Positions 23,861-35,900 of a stretch of DNA of 64,000 bases are shown piece by piece. Source of the DNA: Pleurostoma richardsiae. Taxonomy: Eukaryota; Ascomycota; Sordariomycetes; Calosphaeriales; Pleurostomataceae. The stretch is from contig JANBVO010000005.1 of assembly GCA_030052745.1 (NCBI GenBank), forward strand, positions 620,001 to 684,000, given 5' to 3'. The notes under the pieces are model-generated. The model was not told the DNA's origin, made no database searches, and worked only from the letters and a program-made list of their open reading frames with translations. A program made the translations under genes and the position numbers. Positions within the stretch are counted from its first letter, which is position 1; each line of letters starts with the position of its first letter.

Positions 23861-25163
23861 ACCCGCCCAGTTAATTAGCCCGAGGAAGCTGCGTGCGTGG
23901 GAGAGGAAAAAGGGTATTTAGCCCGATTCGGCGCTTAGCGTCCCCCGAGATGCGACAGTGCTGCTCCCGGATTCAGGTCCGGCAGGCAAAGACAGCAAGC
24001 GGAGGGCGGTCCGGAGTCGCTGTTTGCAAGGACTACATAACTAAGTACCTTGCCAAGCACTTCGAAAACAACCTCCTCGGTCCACCTATTGGTCTGTAGA
24101 GCCGAAGCGAGGAGGTGGAGCAGGTGGGAAGAACCTCCCCTTCCTCATTCCTCTCTGTATCTATCCCTTGCCCTTGGAGGAACTTCCACCAGCTACGACT
24201 TGGGCATCTATGTCTCCTTATTTGCTACCCGTCTTCCTTCTTGACCGCAATCGCCGCGCCTTGCAGCAATGTGATATCAAGCCGGCACACATTCATACCC
24301 ACAGCCCCTTGCTGTACTGCCGCATAGACGCGCTGGCCGCAGCGTGGCCAATAAGGCTGAGCCTCGCGGAAGGCCGTCTGCCCGGCCGGCTGTGGGCAAG
24401 GGGGGGTTGCACGCAGTCTGCAATCTGGATGCAGGTCCGCGTCGAGCTGACCACACACCCATCCCTTCTTATCTCGCACGTGCCGATACTTACACCTCCG
24501 ATGAGCCTTTGACAGCGTATGGAACGGACAAGACAGCGTCACGGAGCCTAAGCTCAGGTTCAGACTCGATCCTGATCCTTCACACACACTCGTTTCATCT
24601 GGATGCAAGGTCACATATGCTTGCTGCAATCTGTCTGCATTGTTCTAAGTATAACAACGCGAAGTGAGCCCTGCAGGTGCATCTTGCCCGTCCGGCAACG
24701 CACGCGCCAGAACCACGAAGACTGTGGAAAGCCACGGTCTCCTCTCCCTTGGATAGGGAAGGGACTGGTCTCTCTTCCCTGCTCTGTCTTCCACCACCCG
24801 GCAGTCCCTCAAGCGACACTCCATTCACAGACTCAGGCGGCTCATCCAGAGCCCACACGCAATCATTAAGACGTACATATTCATAGCAATGTGGTATCCT
24901 CCCTCCCTTCATCCACAATGTAGTGGTGCAGAAGCGGATCGCCGAGATGAATCTTTTGCTTCCAATTTTAAAACATCTGCAGCCGTCTCCAGCCAAAAGG
25001 TGCGTAGCTGGCTGGTGTTCATACCGCGCCGTTCTCCAGGCACAGATGTATTTCGGAATGGTCGTGGGGTGTCGAGCGATGCCCGCGCCACGACCATCTG
25101 CGGTGTTGAATGTAGTAACTGAACGTAACGAAGACGCCAAGTATGCGCGCGTAGGCCGCGGTC

Positions 25164-28100
25164 TCACTCGCCAAACGCTCCGATCCCGTCGTTGTCGACT
25201 CCGCCTTCCTTCGCCATGGTCCCATTGAGCATTGGACACATCCTTCTCGGGTTAGCAAAGCCTTGAACATAGTCACATCAGGGACATCTTGGGTCTTACT
25301 TCTTGTTAGTCTTGATGTGGCCAATCTGGCCGCAGTTGGCACACCGGCGCGACGTTCCTGCCGGCTTCTCAACCGACGGCTCTGGGGAGTTGGCGGACAC
25401 ATTCTTATCCTTCTGTCCCTTGAAAAGTTGCTTCTGCTTCTCTCGCTGCAAGCGTCGCTCCTGGTTCTTCTCCAGTCGAGAGGTTTCCCGCTCAATCCTA
25501 GATTACACGAGTATTAGCCCTATTCTAGAAAATGGCAACCAAGACAATTCCACGCGGCAGAACAGAGCCAGACTGCGAAGAACCTTGAAAAACTAAGAGA
25601 TATAGGGACTTACTTTTCAAGTAGCAACCTGTCCTGTTCAGCGTCGCCCGTAAACTGGACATTGCCATAGATGCTACAACACATGTTAGCTAGTGTTCTG
25701 GAAGGGGCGCGTCTTAAAACTTACTCAATGCCAGATTCCTCAGTCTCCCTTCTCCGCTTGATATACTGGGAGATGACGCCGGGGTCTTCGACGATCTCTT
25801 CCTTCCAGACTTCCTTGCCGCTCGCGTCCACGACGCAGCGCGAGATCTTGATCTTCTTCCTTCCGCCTCTGGCGCTCATCCCACTAGGACGACTCAGCTG
25901 ACTCATGCCCTCATCAAATCTTGGGGTTCCAGTCGGCTGGCTCTGCGCGAAGAGCCGGTCGTCCTCGTCCTCTTGAGGCTGGACATCGGCATCATCGTAT
26001 GTAGTGGGGTCCTGAAGAGTCTCCTTCTGCTTGTTCCAGATGTCGCTGATGACATCCATGTAGGCAGCTTCCTGCTTCTTGACGTTGTAAGAATGGCCTC
26101 CGTTCGCCTTTCGCTCTCGCTCCATGGCATCTGCAGATGTCGCATGGGCACCCTGCTCATGCAGGACATTAAGGAAGCCACCCTTCATAGACGTCTTGAT
26201 GAAGCTGAAGCCCAGACCTCTCCCGGTCGGATCGCCCTCTCCACGGAGTTTGAGCATGGCTTTTCCGGAGCATGCGTCGATGAAGGCCTTCGTGGTCTTC
26301 CACGGGGCAAGCTGATTCGCCAAGTTCTCCTCACCAGCCATGTCCTGATCCTCGTCCCCCTCCAGTTCTTTCTCCTGGATGGCGAAGCCACTCTTCTCGA
26401 CTTCGTATGCACCCACTTGCATGGCATCCATCAAACAGACATCTTCCGGATGGACCATGGTGTTGATACTGTCAGGATCCATAAGCCGCTCGCCTTCCTT
26501 CAGACCCCAACTCCTAGTGTCTTTGTCATAGTGAAGGAATTCCTTCAGCTTCTGCCGATTCTGCGCATCATTAGACTCCTTGACGTGATAGGTGATATCA
26601 CCTAGATTAACATGGCCCTTCTTGGTGATGAGCCTGTAACTGAGCATCTTGAGCCTATTCTTGCTCGTGTTCGTCACTTTCCGAGAATGAGGGCCCGGGA
26701 CTTCGACGGACGGGAGAGTCTGTCCGACAACGTAGAGATGGTCCATCTTGCGAAGATAGTACGTAGTGCCGTTGTGGCCACTACTGCTTCGGCCGAGGAT
26801 GAAGTCTGTCTTCCGCTGCGAATGCTTGAACACCGGAGCTCGATACATCTGATTCTGGAGAGTAGGCACAATCTCTCCAGGATCGACAGTGCCGAAGATG
26901 GCGAAAGGGGATCTGTCTTCGGGTAACAGAACTTTGTTCTCGCCCACCTCGAGTTTCTGTGGTGGCTTCTCCTCCCCGGCTTCCTTGACTCTGTAGTAGT
27001 TGATAATCTTGTTACCCATACCAAAATTCGACAAGACCGTTGGTATCTCCTCGCAATATTCAAAGAGCACGGCAGTGGAGTTGTCATTCATCGATATGTC
27101 CTTCGACTCCTTGTAGATGTCGGGAATCTTCTGACCCTTGAAATCCTTCCTTCTGAAAAGCTGGGGCTTAACGAACTTCGCGGGATGCTTCAAGAACTTC
27201 TTGACTTGCATGTGCGGACGATGGTAGGAAGACGGGCTAGGATCGGACAGCTTGACCAGGTAATACGGCCAAAGAAGCTTGATCGCAGGAAGACTGTGCT
27301 CGACCTGCACACCGCCCAGAGTCGCTCTAACCTTGTCCCTAACATTCTCCTTGAGAGCCTCATAAGCCTCATCGTTGGAGAAGTTAAAGCGCTGGGAAAT
27401 GTCTTGAGCCATCTTGCCATCGGCCATCCGCTTCATCTTGTGGTTCGGCTTGGGACGCTTGCTGGCCCTTAGGGCCGCAGCATCATCAACGAGAAGGTAC
27501 GGGTCATTGAGATCCAAAAGAACGCGCTTAGCGCTTCTCTTAGTCGCCTCCTCGAACGTGTCGAAGGAGGGCGCCTCGAATCGCGTTATCTCTGGGAGAC
27601 CTTTCTCGTGTGTGACTTTGCGCCGCTTCGCCACAGGCTCTACGATGCCCATGTCCAGACTCCATTCATCCTGCACTGCAGCAGCAGGAGACTGCTCCCG
27701 TGCATGAGGAGTTGGAGGGTCGATGATGGAATCCCAGTCCTCACATATGGTGCCGATGTCGTGCAGAGAGAATCCACCAATCGGTTCCAGGTCCGATCCC
27801 GGATCGACCACGAATATTTCGACATCAGCCTCGTCAACAGGCTCTGGCACCAGGCATGACGCCAGACCGAGACTCTCAGCAGCCTGGATTTTCTGTTGCC
27901 GGGCAAGAGATGCAGGGCCGGGAATTCTGAACTGTTTCTCCTGATCGGCATCAATGTCGAGGCTGAGTTTCGTGGGAAGGAGAGGCTTCGGCGCCTTGAC
28001 AGGTTTCTTCTCAAGCCACAAGGCCTTCTTAGGTTTGAAGTAATCGTTGAAGTCAAGGGAGACGCCGCGCTCGAAATTGGGCCAGGTCTGGCGTAAGAAC

Positions 28101-28609
28101 TCGAGGACGTTCTCGGGCGCGGAAGGAATGGTAGGGTCTTGGTTCGCTCCAAGCGAAGGTGCAGGATCAAAGTTGAGGCGTCTCAAGTCCTCGACTTCAT
28201 CGACAATGTGCTGAGTCTCATCGGCATCGGCGATCTGTGTTCCTGGAGAAGGCGGATGGTCGCCAACTAATGCCTCGAGGGGCGATGACGGGCCCGCATC
28301 GCCGAAGAGGTCGTCGGTATCATTACTCGTGCCGCCATCATCCGTCAGGCCAGGGAGTTCCAAAGAGGTTCCAGCATCGCCCTCTTCCTCATCTGGCAGC
28401 TCATCGTCGCCGATGTCCTCGAAGTCTTCGGCGTCGTCCGCTTTGCCACTCTGATCGATGGCCTTGTCAGGATCGAGGTTGACTGGAAGCTGGCCCTGAT
28501 TTTCAGACTGGCTCAGGATCTGCTTGATCGCGGCATCGTCTCTCGCCTCCTGCTGGTTCCAGTCTTCGTTTTCGTGCGCGGAGAAGTCGAACGACACGTC
28601 GGTATCCAT
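25164..28609 (-). CDS. taf1: TFIID subunit TAF1 (Taf111-like)
   Basis: Four exons (28609-25725, 25673-25614, 25497-25300, 25242-25164) encode 1073 residues. TAF1 is the large scaffold of TFIID and contacts TBP and promoter DNA. The acidic N-terminus, with FDFSAHENEDWNQQEARDDAAI, fits the TBP-binding region. The large central part (about 400-840) is the TAF1 core (DUF3591), with readable segments such as GHVNLGDITYHVKESNDAQNRQ-type wording. The C-terminus has a basic coiled segment and a zinc knuckle CANCGQIGHIKTNK ending in KKMCPMLNGTM, which exists only if three small introns are removed. There is no bromodomain, as in yeasts and other fungi. The start is the first ATG of the frame; an upstream non-coding or coding exon cannot be excluded. 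Confidence 0.9.
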
Positions 28610-29723
28610 CGTGAATGTTGGGTAGCGCACAACCCCTTCGAGCTCCTCCAAATTCGTGCGCAGTCGCGGTGCAATCAGGTCATCGTCTGCAGGTTTTCGA
28701 CAGGCGATAGGATGCGCTCATCGAGATTCCGCAGTAGGGTAATCGTGAGGAAGCGAAGGTTAAGTAAGGTCTGGGTCGGTCCAGGCAGTCAGTAATTAAT
28801 GTGGAGGAGGCTCAGCGTTAGCGCGCGGTACGACGCCGGTAGTGGCGCGATTTGCTGCCTGAGGTTTTAACGTACCGCAAGAACCCCAGCTTGTACAGTA
28901 CCTTACCGAAACGGTTAAGGTACGTACCCCCACTCGAGAATGCCTGCCTATGCACGTCTGCGCGTGTAAGAGTCTCGAGGACTGTAGAGGTCGCGGTGAA
29001 AATATCTCCTAGCGTATTGATACACTATCAAGCAGTGTACAAGATCTGGACTTTCAGAGAAGACAGTAGGTGAGCATGCAGGCGGAGAGTTCTTTTTGGC
29101 GAGGCGAAAGAGCAGAGTAATAGTGAAATCCAGCGGTTGAGGTAAGGTTGTGATGGGGTATGGTACCCTGCGTTGGCGGAGGCTGTGAACGGATTTGAGC
29201 ACAGCTCTGAATAGTTAGGTAGTCGCTATTTATCGAGTATCAACCCCATCTCCGCTATAATTGATATTGGATAATAAAGCCTACGTATCAGCCTTGAATA
29301 GTGCCGTTGAGCTGGCGTAGAGAATAGGCGTTCATCTGAGGTGTTCCTTAGAGCTGGCCAGCTCATCATCGACGACTCTGCTGAACGACTTACTACGGAG
29401 ATGTGGCTGCATGCTACAGGAGCCAAATGTATGCAAAACTTAAACAGATATAGCGAGCAGATAGCACTAGGAAGATCACCGGAGTATGAGCAAGACGGTA
29501 CCGTGATAATGCTACATTATTTTCCTACCCCTGCCACTCACTCTACGCCGATACCAGCAGACGTACATGCCTAAGCCACCCGAGCCGTTTTGATTCTCAC
29601 AGCCCGACTCCAGAGCATAGCGCTCAAGTCAAGGCCCGTCTGGCAACTCCGAAACGCCATCCCGCAACCCAAGCCCGCCCGGTCCTGGACGGCGACCCGC
29701 CTACAATCCCCACACTCCCGGTC
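28610..29723. other. Intergenic, taf1 promoter, 1.1 kb
   Basis: Between the taf1 start and the stop of arp4. It contains a near-perfect palindrome at 28899-28922 and an A/T-rich block around 29225-29290. No supported gene. Confidence 0.5.
28899..28922. repeat. Near-perfect inverted repeat in taf1 upstream DNA
   Basis: TACCTTACCG, AAA, CGGTTAAGGTA: two arms that match except for one extra T. It lies about 290 bases upstream of the taf1 start; it could be a binding site for a dimeric regulator. Confidence 0.6.
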
Positions 29724-31199
29724 TCACTTGCAGCGTTTCTCGACAATGCCGGCGCCGTTCTCCTCGTACTCCTTCCGCGAAATCCACATCTGGTGGAACG
29801 TCCCTAAACTAGCCAGGATGCTCCCGCCAATCCATGCGCCGAAGCGGCGCTCGCTTGTCAGACCGGCAGAGTGGATCTTAATCTTCATTCCGGGGTACAA
29901 TGCATTGAGCTCTAGGTTGAGTCGGTCGTTGAATCCATTGAGCAGGCTCGTGCCGCCCGTGACGACGACGTTGCCCAGCAGGTTGGGTCGCAGGTCAATG
30001 TCGATGCCGCCAAGACACGAACGGATCAGCTCCGGGATTGTCTGGCCCTTGGCAAGGCGAAGACCCTCGTCAGATACCGGGTATGCAGCGGTCTCGTCCC
30101 ACATGCCCTCAGAGACCTTGAAGCGTTGTTCGCGCCACATACGGTTTGCGCCATCGGGCATCTCAAAGACGCGGCCCGGGAGTGATTTAGCCTGATCCTC
30201 AGCGCCGGGGGTAGTGTACCTGCCCGGACGCCAGACTTCCACCACGGACTCCTTAAACTCGGTGAGAACACGCTCCTCCTCGTACGCTCGGAACGACGGG
30301 TGGATCTCGAAGGGAAACTTCCGCAGTCTGGCCTGAGCTGGCGCGAGGGCCTCAACGGGGGTCTTATTCTCAACCATGAAGGTCGGGACGAGGTCAACTT
30401 TTGGCTCGCTGCTCTCCCACATGCTTCGAATCTGAGCAGACAGCCACAGCCCGCCGACTGGTGACTTCTGAACGGACCTCTTCAGGACCAACCCGTCGTG
30501 GATTGCCGTGACCGACGTGTTTGATCCGCCGACGTCGATCACTAGCGCCGATGCTTTACCAGCTGCGAAGGCAGAGAGGACGGGCGTCCGGCTGAGCCAG
30601 AAGGCTGGGCAGCCCCAGTTCTCCATGACGACCTCGATGGCCTTCTCTCGGTTCTTTGATGCATTCCACGGCGCTTCGGTCATCAGGAGGGGGTTCTCTT
30701 GGAGTGCCTTCTCCTCCAATTCCTGCTTTTCCACATCCTCCATAGCGACGTCTCCCTCACCGTCCTGCGCGCCTTCTTTCGGGTCGTCGTTCAAACCGTT
30801 CTTCGACGGAGGCGTTGGTCGCTCGGGCTGTAGTCGCTTCACCAGCATGTGCTCCCAGATCTTGACCGCAGAATCCCAGTCCTCAACCTCGGTTTCGCGA
30901 CTCATGTAGTTGCGTACCTCGAAGTCGGCGCGGGGGACGAGGCATTCATCACCAAAGACGTCGCGTGCTGTATCGCCGGAGCCGATGTGTCCATAGAATG
31001 ATGGCAGGACGGACTTGGGGACATCTTCGCCAGCAAACCCGGCGCGCGTGTTGCAATAACCAGGGTCGAGGACCAGGGCCGAAACCTCGTCTATTCAACC
31101 GTTAGCGACGGCGCAATCCAAGGGGAACGCATAGGAAGACTCACCTCCGCCATAGACATCGGTCGGCTGCACCGACGAGGATAAAGGCTGAGCAGCCAT
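29724..31199 (-). CDS. arp4: Actin-related protein 4
   Basis: Two exons (31199-31145 and 31090-29724) encode 473 residues with an actin fold: VLDPGYCNTRAGFAGED near the start, ALVIDVGGSNTSVTAIHDG in the middle (phosphate 2 motif), NVVVTGGTSLLNGF, and a tail RFGAWIGGSILASLGTFHQMWISRKEYEE. The length and the insertion of charged residues (about 100-150, with DVAMEDVEKQELEEKA) fit Arp4 rather than actin. Arp4 is the nuclear Arp shared by the NuA4 histone acetyltransferase and the SWR1 and INO80 remodellers, where it pairs with actin on the HSA helix. The 54-nt intron after residue 18 splits a GAC codon. Confidence 0.92.
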
Positions 31200-31678
31200 G
31201 TCTAATCGAGTAGAGAGATTCGAATTGACAGGTGAGATGTTCGTTGGTGAATGCGTAAGAGTCGGGAGTTGATGAGGATGTCGACAGCCTGGTCGCGCTT
31301 TTGCTGGGGTTAAGCTTGGGAGCTCGAAAAAACAGTGCACGGGCGCGTTTTGCAGTTCGGTCTCACCGGTGAAGGCTTCGGTAGATCTTCGGCAAAACTT
31401 AGCGCCAGGTGAGGAGCCGCTCACCGAAATGATATGCGGAACGCGCTGCAGAGCTGGCTAGCAGGTAAGTCGCCTGAAATCTTCCAAGAGATCGTCTAGC
31501 AGGAGCAGTAAGCGCGAAGCTTGGATATTTAAATGGTCCATGTATCATGATTGCACATATTACCATCCGGGTACCTAACAAAACCGGGGTATCATAACGC
31601 ACCAGAACGCCATTACTCTGCCCTACCAATATGCGGTGGGAACTTCCAAGTAAATCATTCGAAGTTGGCACCTCACGA
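31200..31678. other. Intergenic: arp4 promoter and gpi19 3' flank
   Basis: About 480 bases between arp4 and gpi19, both on the minus strand. Nothing further recognised. Confidence 0.5.
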
Positions 31679-32509
31679 TCACCAAAGGACATCGCCTTCA
31701 GCACCGTCCATATCCTCGCCCTTGACGTCTCCATACAGAACCTCGCACACACCCGCCAGTGGCACATCCATGACTGCATCCGTGCCTTCGTTCCATATAT
31801 TCTTCCAGTCCAGCTCCCCGTCGGCGCGCACTTTGGCACCCACAGCCTCCCCTCCTCCTCTCCTGTCCCTTCCCCTACCGCCGTGGCCGCCGGGGCCGCC
31901 GGGGCCGCCGTTCTCCCTTCTCTTTGACACCGCGTAGTTGCGTATCCTCCCCTTGGAGTCCACCACCGCGATCTGAGCCACCTCGTCCACGACCGTCTCG
32001 ATGCTCGACAGTGGCAGCGTCATGATCTCCGTGTTGTACGCCGCGAGCGCCACGTAGATGTACACGATCAGCATGACCAGGAAGCTCGGGATGGCCAGCG
32101 ACCACCAGCGATTGGGGTAGTAGTAGATGCCCAGGGCGTGCAGGAACGGCGAGGGCAGGTATGACCACAGCAGGTAGATGAGGAACGCCAGCGATGAGAA
32201 CAGGTACAGCACGAAGCCGTAGTACTCGTACGTCGGCACCTTAGGCGACGCCCGCGGCACTGGCTCTAGCTCGTCGTCCGAGGCGTCGGGGGTGGTCGGC
32301 CGCGAGGGTCGTAGGAGCGAAGTCAGCGATGGCGACGGGGGTAGAGGCGTCGGTGGGCGGCCATAGAAGGGCGGCGCGAAGTTGTGCTGCGGTACAGGAG
32401 GTCGCGGAGGTGCGGCGTCGTCGCCGCTGGAGGCGTCTGATTCATCGTTCGACTGGTTATCTGACAGAAGAAGACGATCGTCTTCTTCCTCTTCCGAGCT
32501 TATCGACAT
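31679..32509 (-). CDS. gpi19: PIG-P/Gpi19 subunit of GPI-GlcNAc transferase
   Basis: A single exon of 276 residues. The PIG-P domain starts at about residue 94 (YEYYGFVLYLFSSLAFLIYLL) and has two membrane spans, about 97-115 and 137-157, with ALGIYYYPNRWWSLAIPS between them and NTEIMTLPLSSIETVVDEVA after. This subunit belongs to the ER complex that makes GlcNAc-PI, the first step of GPI-anchor synthesis. The N-terminal 90 residues are acidic, Ser- and Pro-rich and probably cytosolic. A Gly-Pro-Gly-rich insert (GGPGGPGGHGGRGRDRRGGG, about 200-220), coded by a GCC/GGC-rich stretch, interrupts the C-terminal part and is probably lineage-specific. Confidence 0.88.
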   Translation of the reverse strand: MSISSEEEEDDRLLLSDNQSNDESDASSGDDAAPPRPPVPQHNFAPPFYGRPPTPLPPSPSLTSLLRPSRPTTPDASDDELEPVPRASPKVPTYEYYGFVLYLFSSLAFLIYLLWSYLPSPFLHALGIYYYPNRWWSLAIPSFLVMLIVYIYVALAAYNTEIMTLPLSSIETVVDEVAQIAVVDSKGRIRNYAVSKRRENGGPGGPGGHGGRGRDRRGGGEAVGAKVRADGELDWKNIWNEGTDAVMDVPLAGVCEVLYGDVKGEDMDGAEGDVLW

Positions 32510-32965
32510 CTCTAGCAGTTCAAGCTCGCGGGACGTGTTTGCACAGCGTCAAGTCGGTCTTCACATGTCGTGGTCGGCAGTATAGATTGGTCTAAAGGTC
32601 GGTACTTTATGCAGGTTGATTTCGGTGCCAGGTTGGGTAATTCGAGGTCCGGCTACGTGCCAATCAAATATCGATTGAAACGATAGTGCATTTAAGGCCT
32701 AAGCGCACCCCTTTTAGAGGTGAGTTTACACTAACACTATCCAGGCACCTTCATCCATCCCGTTGAAAAGTTGCTTCTGGAAGAAGGAGGGTAAAGGGCA
32801 GTAAAATATGGCAGAAAAGGGGTGAGGACCATGCGCCTTTCATCATAAAAGCAAGTCGTAGATGGTCTCCTTCACACCCATGTGAAGTCTTGTCATATCA
32901 ATGCTATGAGATAACGCTTGCCGCCGTAGGTTCTAGCCTGCTCTAATGTGTAGGTATCCCTCGAC
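32510..32965. other. Intergenic: gpi19 promoter and vps8 3' flank
   Basis: About 460 bases between two minus-strand genes. No supported feature. Confidence 0.5.
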
Positions 32966-35900
32966 CTACCCGTCGATAGGGCAGCTATACTCCCTCTCCC
33001 TCCCGTACTCATCTACATGCCTGATGCCTCTCTGCTCGTCCTGAGCCTGCAGCGCCTCCAGGCAATGCTGGTGGTATATGTGCCTGCACGCCAGCACGAC
33101 CAGCGGCCCCAGGCTCAGCTCCTTTCCACGCCCGCCCGAGGCCTCGCCATTTCCGTACGCACCGAGCCCTTGTCCGTCTTCGCCTACCGATGGGTCACCG
33201 TCCTGGCCGGGATCGTGCGAGACCCCCTCTGCATCGGGCTCCATGGCTTTTCTCTTCCCTACACTTCCACCAAAGTATCCGTCTCTAGCTATGTCGTCTG
33301 GGCGAGGTGTCTCCTTGCCCTTTCCGCGTTCAACACTCCTTCCTGCCGACTGCGCTTTCCTCTCCGCGCGCCGCTTCTCTTCGACGGCTTGTTTTTCTTC
33401 CCAGGCCTCCCAGATGTTTCCAGCAACGCCAGGGCCCCAGACGCGGCGGCCACAGGCCTCGCAAGTCGAACCCTTCGGTCTCCAGCCGCGCTGCCTCAGG
33501 TCCACGGCCTGCTTGACGCTGACGAACAGGCTACGCTCTAGCAGACGGTTGGAAAGGCGGAGGAGTGACTCCTCGTAGGCGTAGGCTGTGAAGATGGACG
33601 ACAGAACGGCGCGCAAGTCAGCCAGGTTTGGTGAGGATGCCGCAGCTCTGGTGAGGAATGCTCGCAGAATCCGGAGGAAGGAGAGGTTGTTACCGTTGCT
33701 CGAGACAATCCGAGAGCCTGGCTGCGCAGTGGCACCCGCAGAGGTTGTTGTGAGGAGGGCTGTGAAGGTGTGCTGCACTAGAGACCGGAGAAGCGTAATC
33801 AGCTTCTCCGAGTCCAGGTCCACTAGAGAGGTTCCATTAGCAAGCTTGCCCTCGCCCACTATATCAGAGGAGCGGTCTGGCGACTGCTCTAGAACCGATG
33901 ATAGAGTCCGAGTTATTTGGACCGTGGCGTCGATCAGATTCAACCAGAGCATTTCATCAGGGGACAGATCATCCGATCCAGTCCCCTTGTGTCTCTTCTG
34001 AACGGAGTTAGACTTCCGAGCACTTTTCATCTGCCCTTGACAAAGCCAAATTCCGACGTGGGTGTACTTTTGCAGGCCGTTGAGTAGATCCTCTGCGGCG
34101 CTCTGCACATCTACCGCGTCGCCCTCCGATCTTGCACCGGTAAGGAGGCCCTGAAGAGCCGACTCCAGCGTATTCAAATGCTTGACTAATCTGTCCATGG
34201 CTTCCTGGACCTGGCCTTCCCGAGCCATCAAAACGACCGCGGCATCTACGACCCCAGTCTCCTCCATTGTTGGTAATAGCTTTTCCAACCGCAGATTTGT
34301 GCTTTGCACCAGACCCACGTAGTCGGAGACGCGCCCCGGATCAAAACGGCACATGAGCTGGACGTATCGTTCAACCAGATCCCTGTGCGGCGTCGTCTTG
34401 TGTTCGTCCACGCCAGTCTTCTCAGACTCGAGGATCGTCTTTAGATACGTATACTGCAACTGTGGCTCACCGCTGATTGAATGCAGAACATGCTCATGTA
34501 GTTCCGGAGCATACGCGTTTATTGTTGTTGCAGCTCTGGCAGGATCAAGCTCGGCGAGGTCTCTTGCATTATCCCTGATCACATCGTGGACTTCCTGCAC
34601 TTGGCGTTTTGTGAGGCCTGCTTGAGGGCGCAGACAGTCACCAATGCAGTCGAACACATCCTCTCTATCGTCAGGGTCTTCAAAGTAAGTTTGCACCAAC
34701 TTCCCATACTGGTTATCTACCCTGTAGACTCGTTTGAGTATGCGGTAGAACCCTGCGTTCTCGAAGAGAGGAATGAGGGCGGCTGTGTCCGGGGGATGGT
34801 AGACTGAAAGGAGGTACTCGGCACTGAGTTGGGCGTCCTCAGCGAGGTCTTCCCCAGGGTAGTTGCAAAGTCCGGTAAGAACCCTCGTGAGAGTCGAGCC
34901 AGTAAACAGCAGGTACTGCGGGTATTTTGGAAGATTGCGAGCGATGAACATGTCGAGGTAGATGGTGGCTGCGGGGGCAAAGTCGGATGGGTTCATAATC
35001 TCCATGAGGATGGAAACGATATATTGCCGATCAACCGTGAGACCAAAGACTTGCTCTTCCGGTAGGTCTTTGTTGGTGCCTCCGTTGACCTGCTTATCTG
35101 GAGAGTCGTTCAAGAAGGGGTCCTCGAATGCCTCATTGAGCGCGCTGAGGAAACTCGCCGCGTCGTACTTCAATATCATCCGCAAATAAGGAAACGAAGG
35201 TTCTTGAGGCAAGCTCGGTCTTGTAAGAAAGGGCTTTCCGCTTCCCTTGGGCCAGGATATAGTCTTCCCCGAGAAGAGAAACCAGTATATCTCCGCCTTG
35301 CCTTTGTTTGCCACGCTGTCCTCAATTGCTTCTCCTGTAGGGAAGACCCTGCCAGTTAAGATGAAGGACAAGTAAGGGAATATTTTCAAGGCGTTCACCA
35401 CGAACATATCGTGCTCCATCGCATTTTCAGAGGAGTGGTACTCTCCGTCTTGCATGAGATGCACCAACAGGCTCAGGAGATCGATCAGGGGCGTAATGAA
35501 GTCGTGGAGCGCCTTGTTCCAGACATAAATAAGGGCGTCATACAGGCCGTGCTGCTTGCAGAGCAGCGTAATTTGGTCTAGGTCCAAGGTCGCAGTGTCC
35601 ATGTGGCAGATCATGTCCTCCAAGCGGCTCTCTAGGCCTTTGCTGACGAAGTGGGCTACCATCGCCTTGACAACGACAGGCGGTATAGCCGTGATGGACT
35701 GGTTGAGGATGTATGGTTCAAGAGTCTCAAGAAAGATGCCTTCGAAGCCAGCGTCCTCATACCATTCGTACATTTCATCGAAGAGGAAGTCCGTTTCTCC
35801 AACACTCTGGCAAGCCGTGAAACATGTCTCGGCAAGATCTTGGAGATGGGTGACATCCGTTGCAGACTTGTCCTTCTGTCTGTGGCCAAAGGCATACCTC

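Larger units (their letters stand above)
21798..25163. other. Long upstream region of rlm1, 3.4 kb
   Basis: Between the rlm1 start and the stop of taf1 (both minus strand). Open frames up to 217 codons occur on both strands but none looks like a known protein. Short direct repeats of CCCATTA occur near 23090-23120. The size is unusual for the density elsewhere and fits a large regulatory region with a long transcript leader; the two Rlm1 boxes are inside it. Confidence 0.5.
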
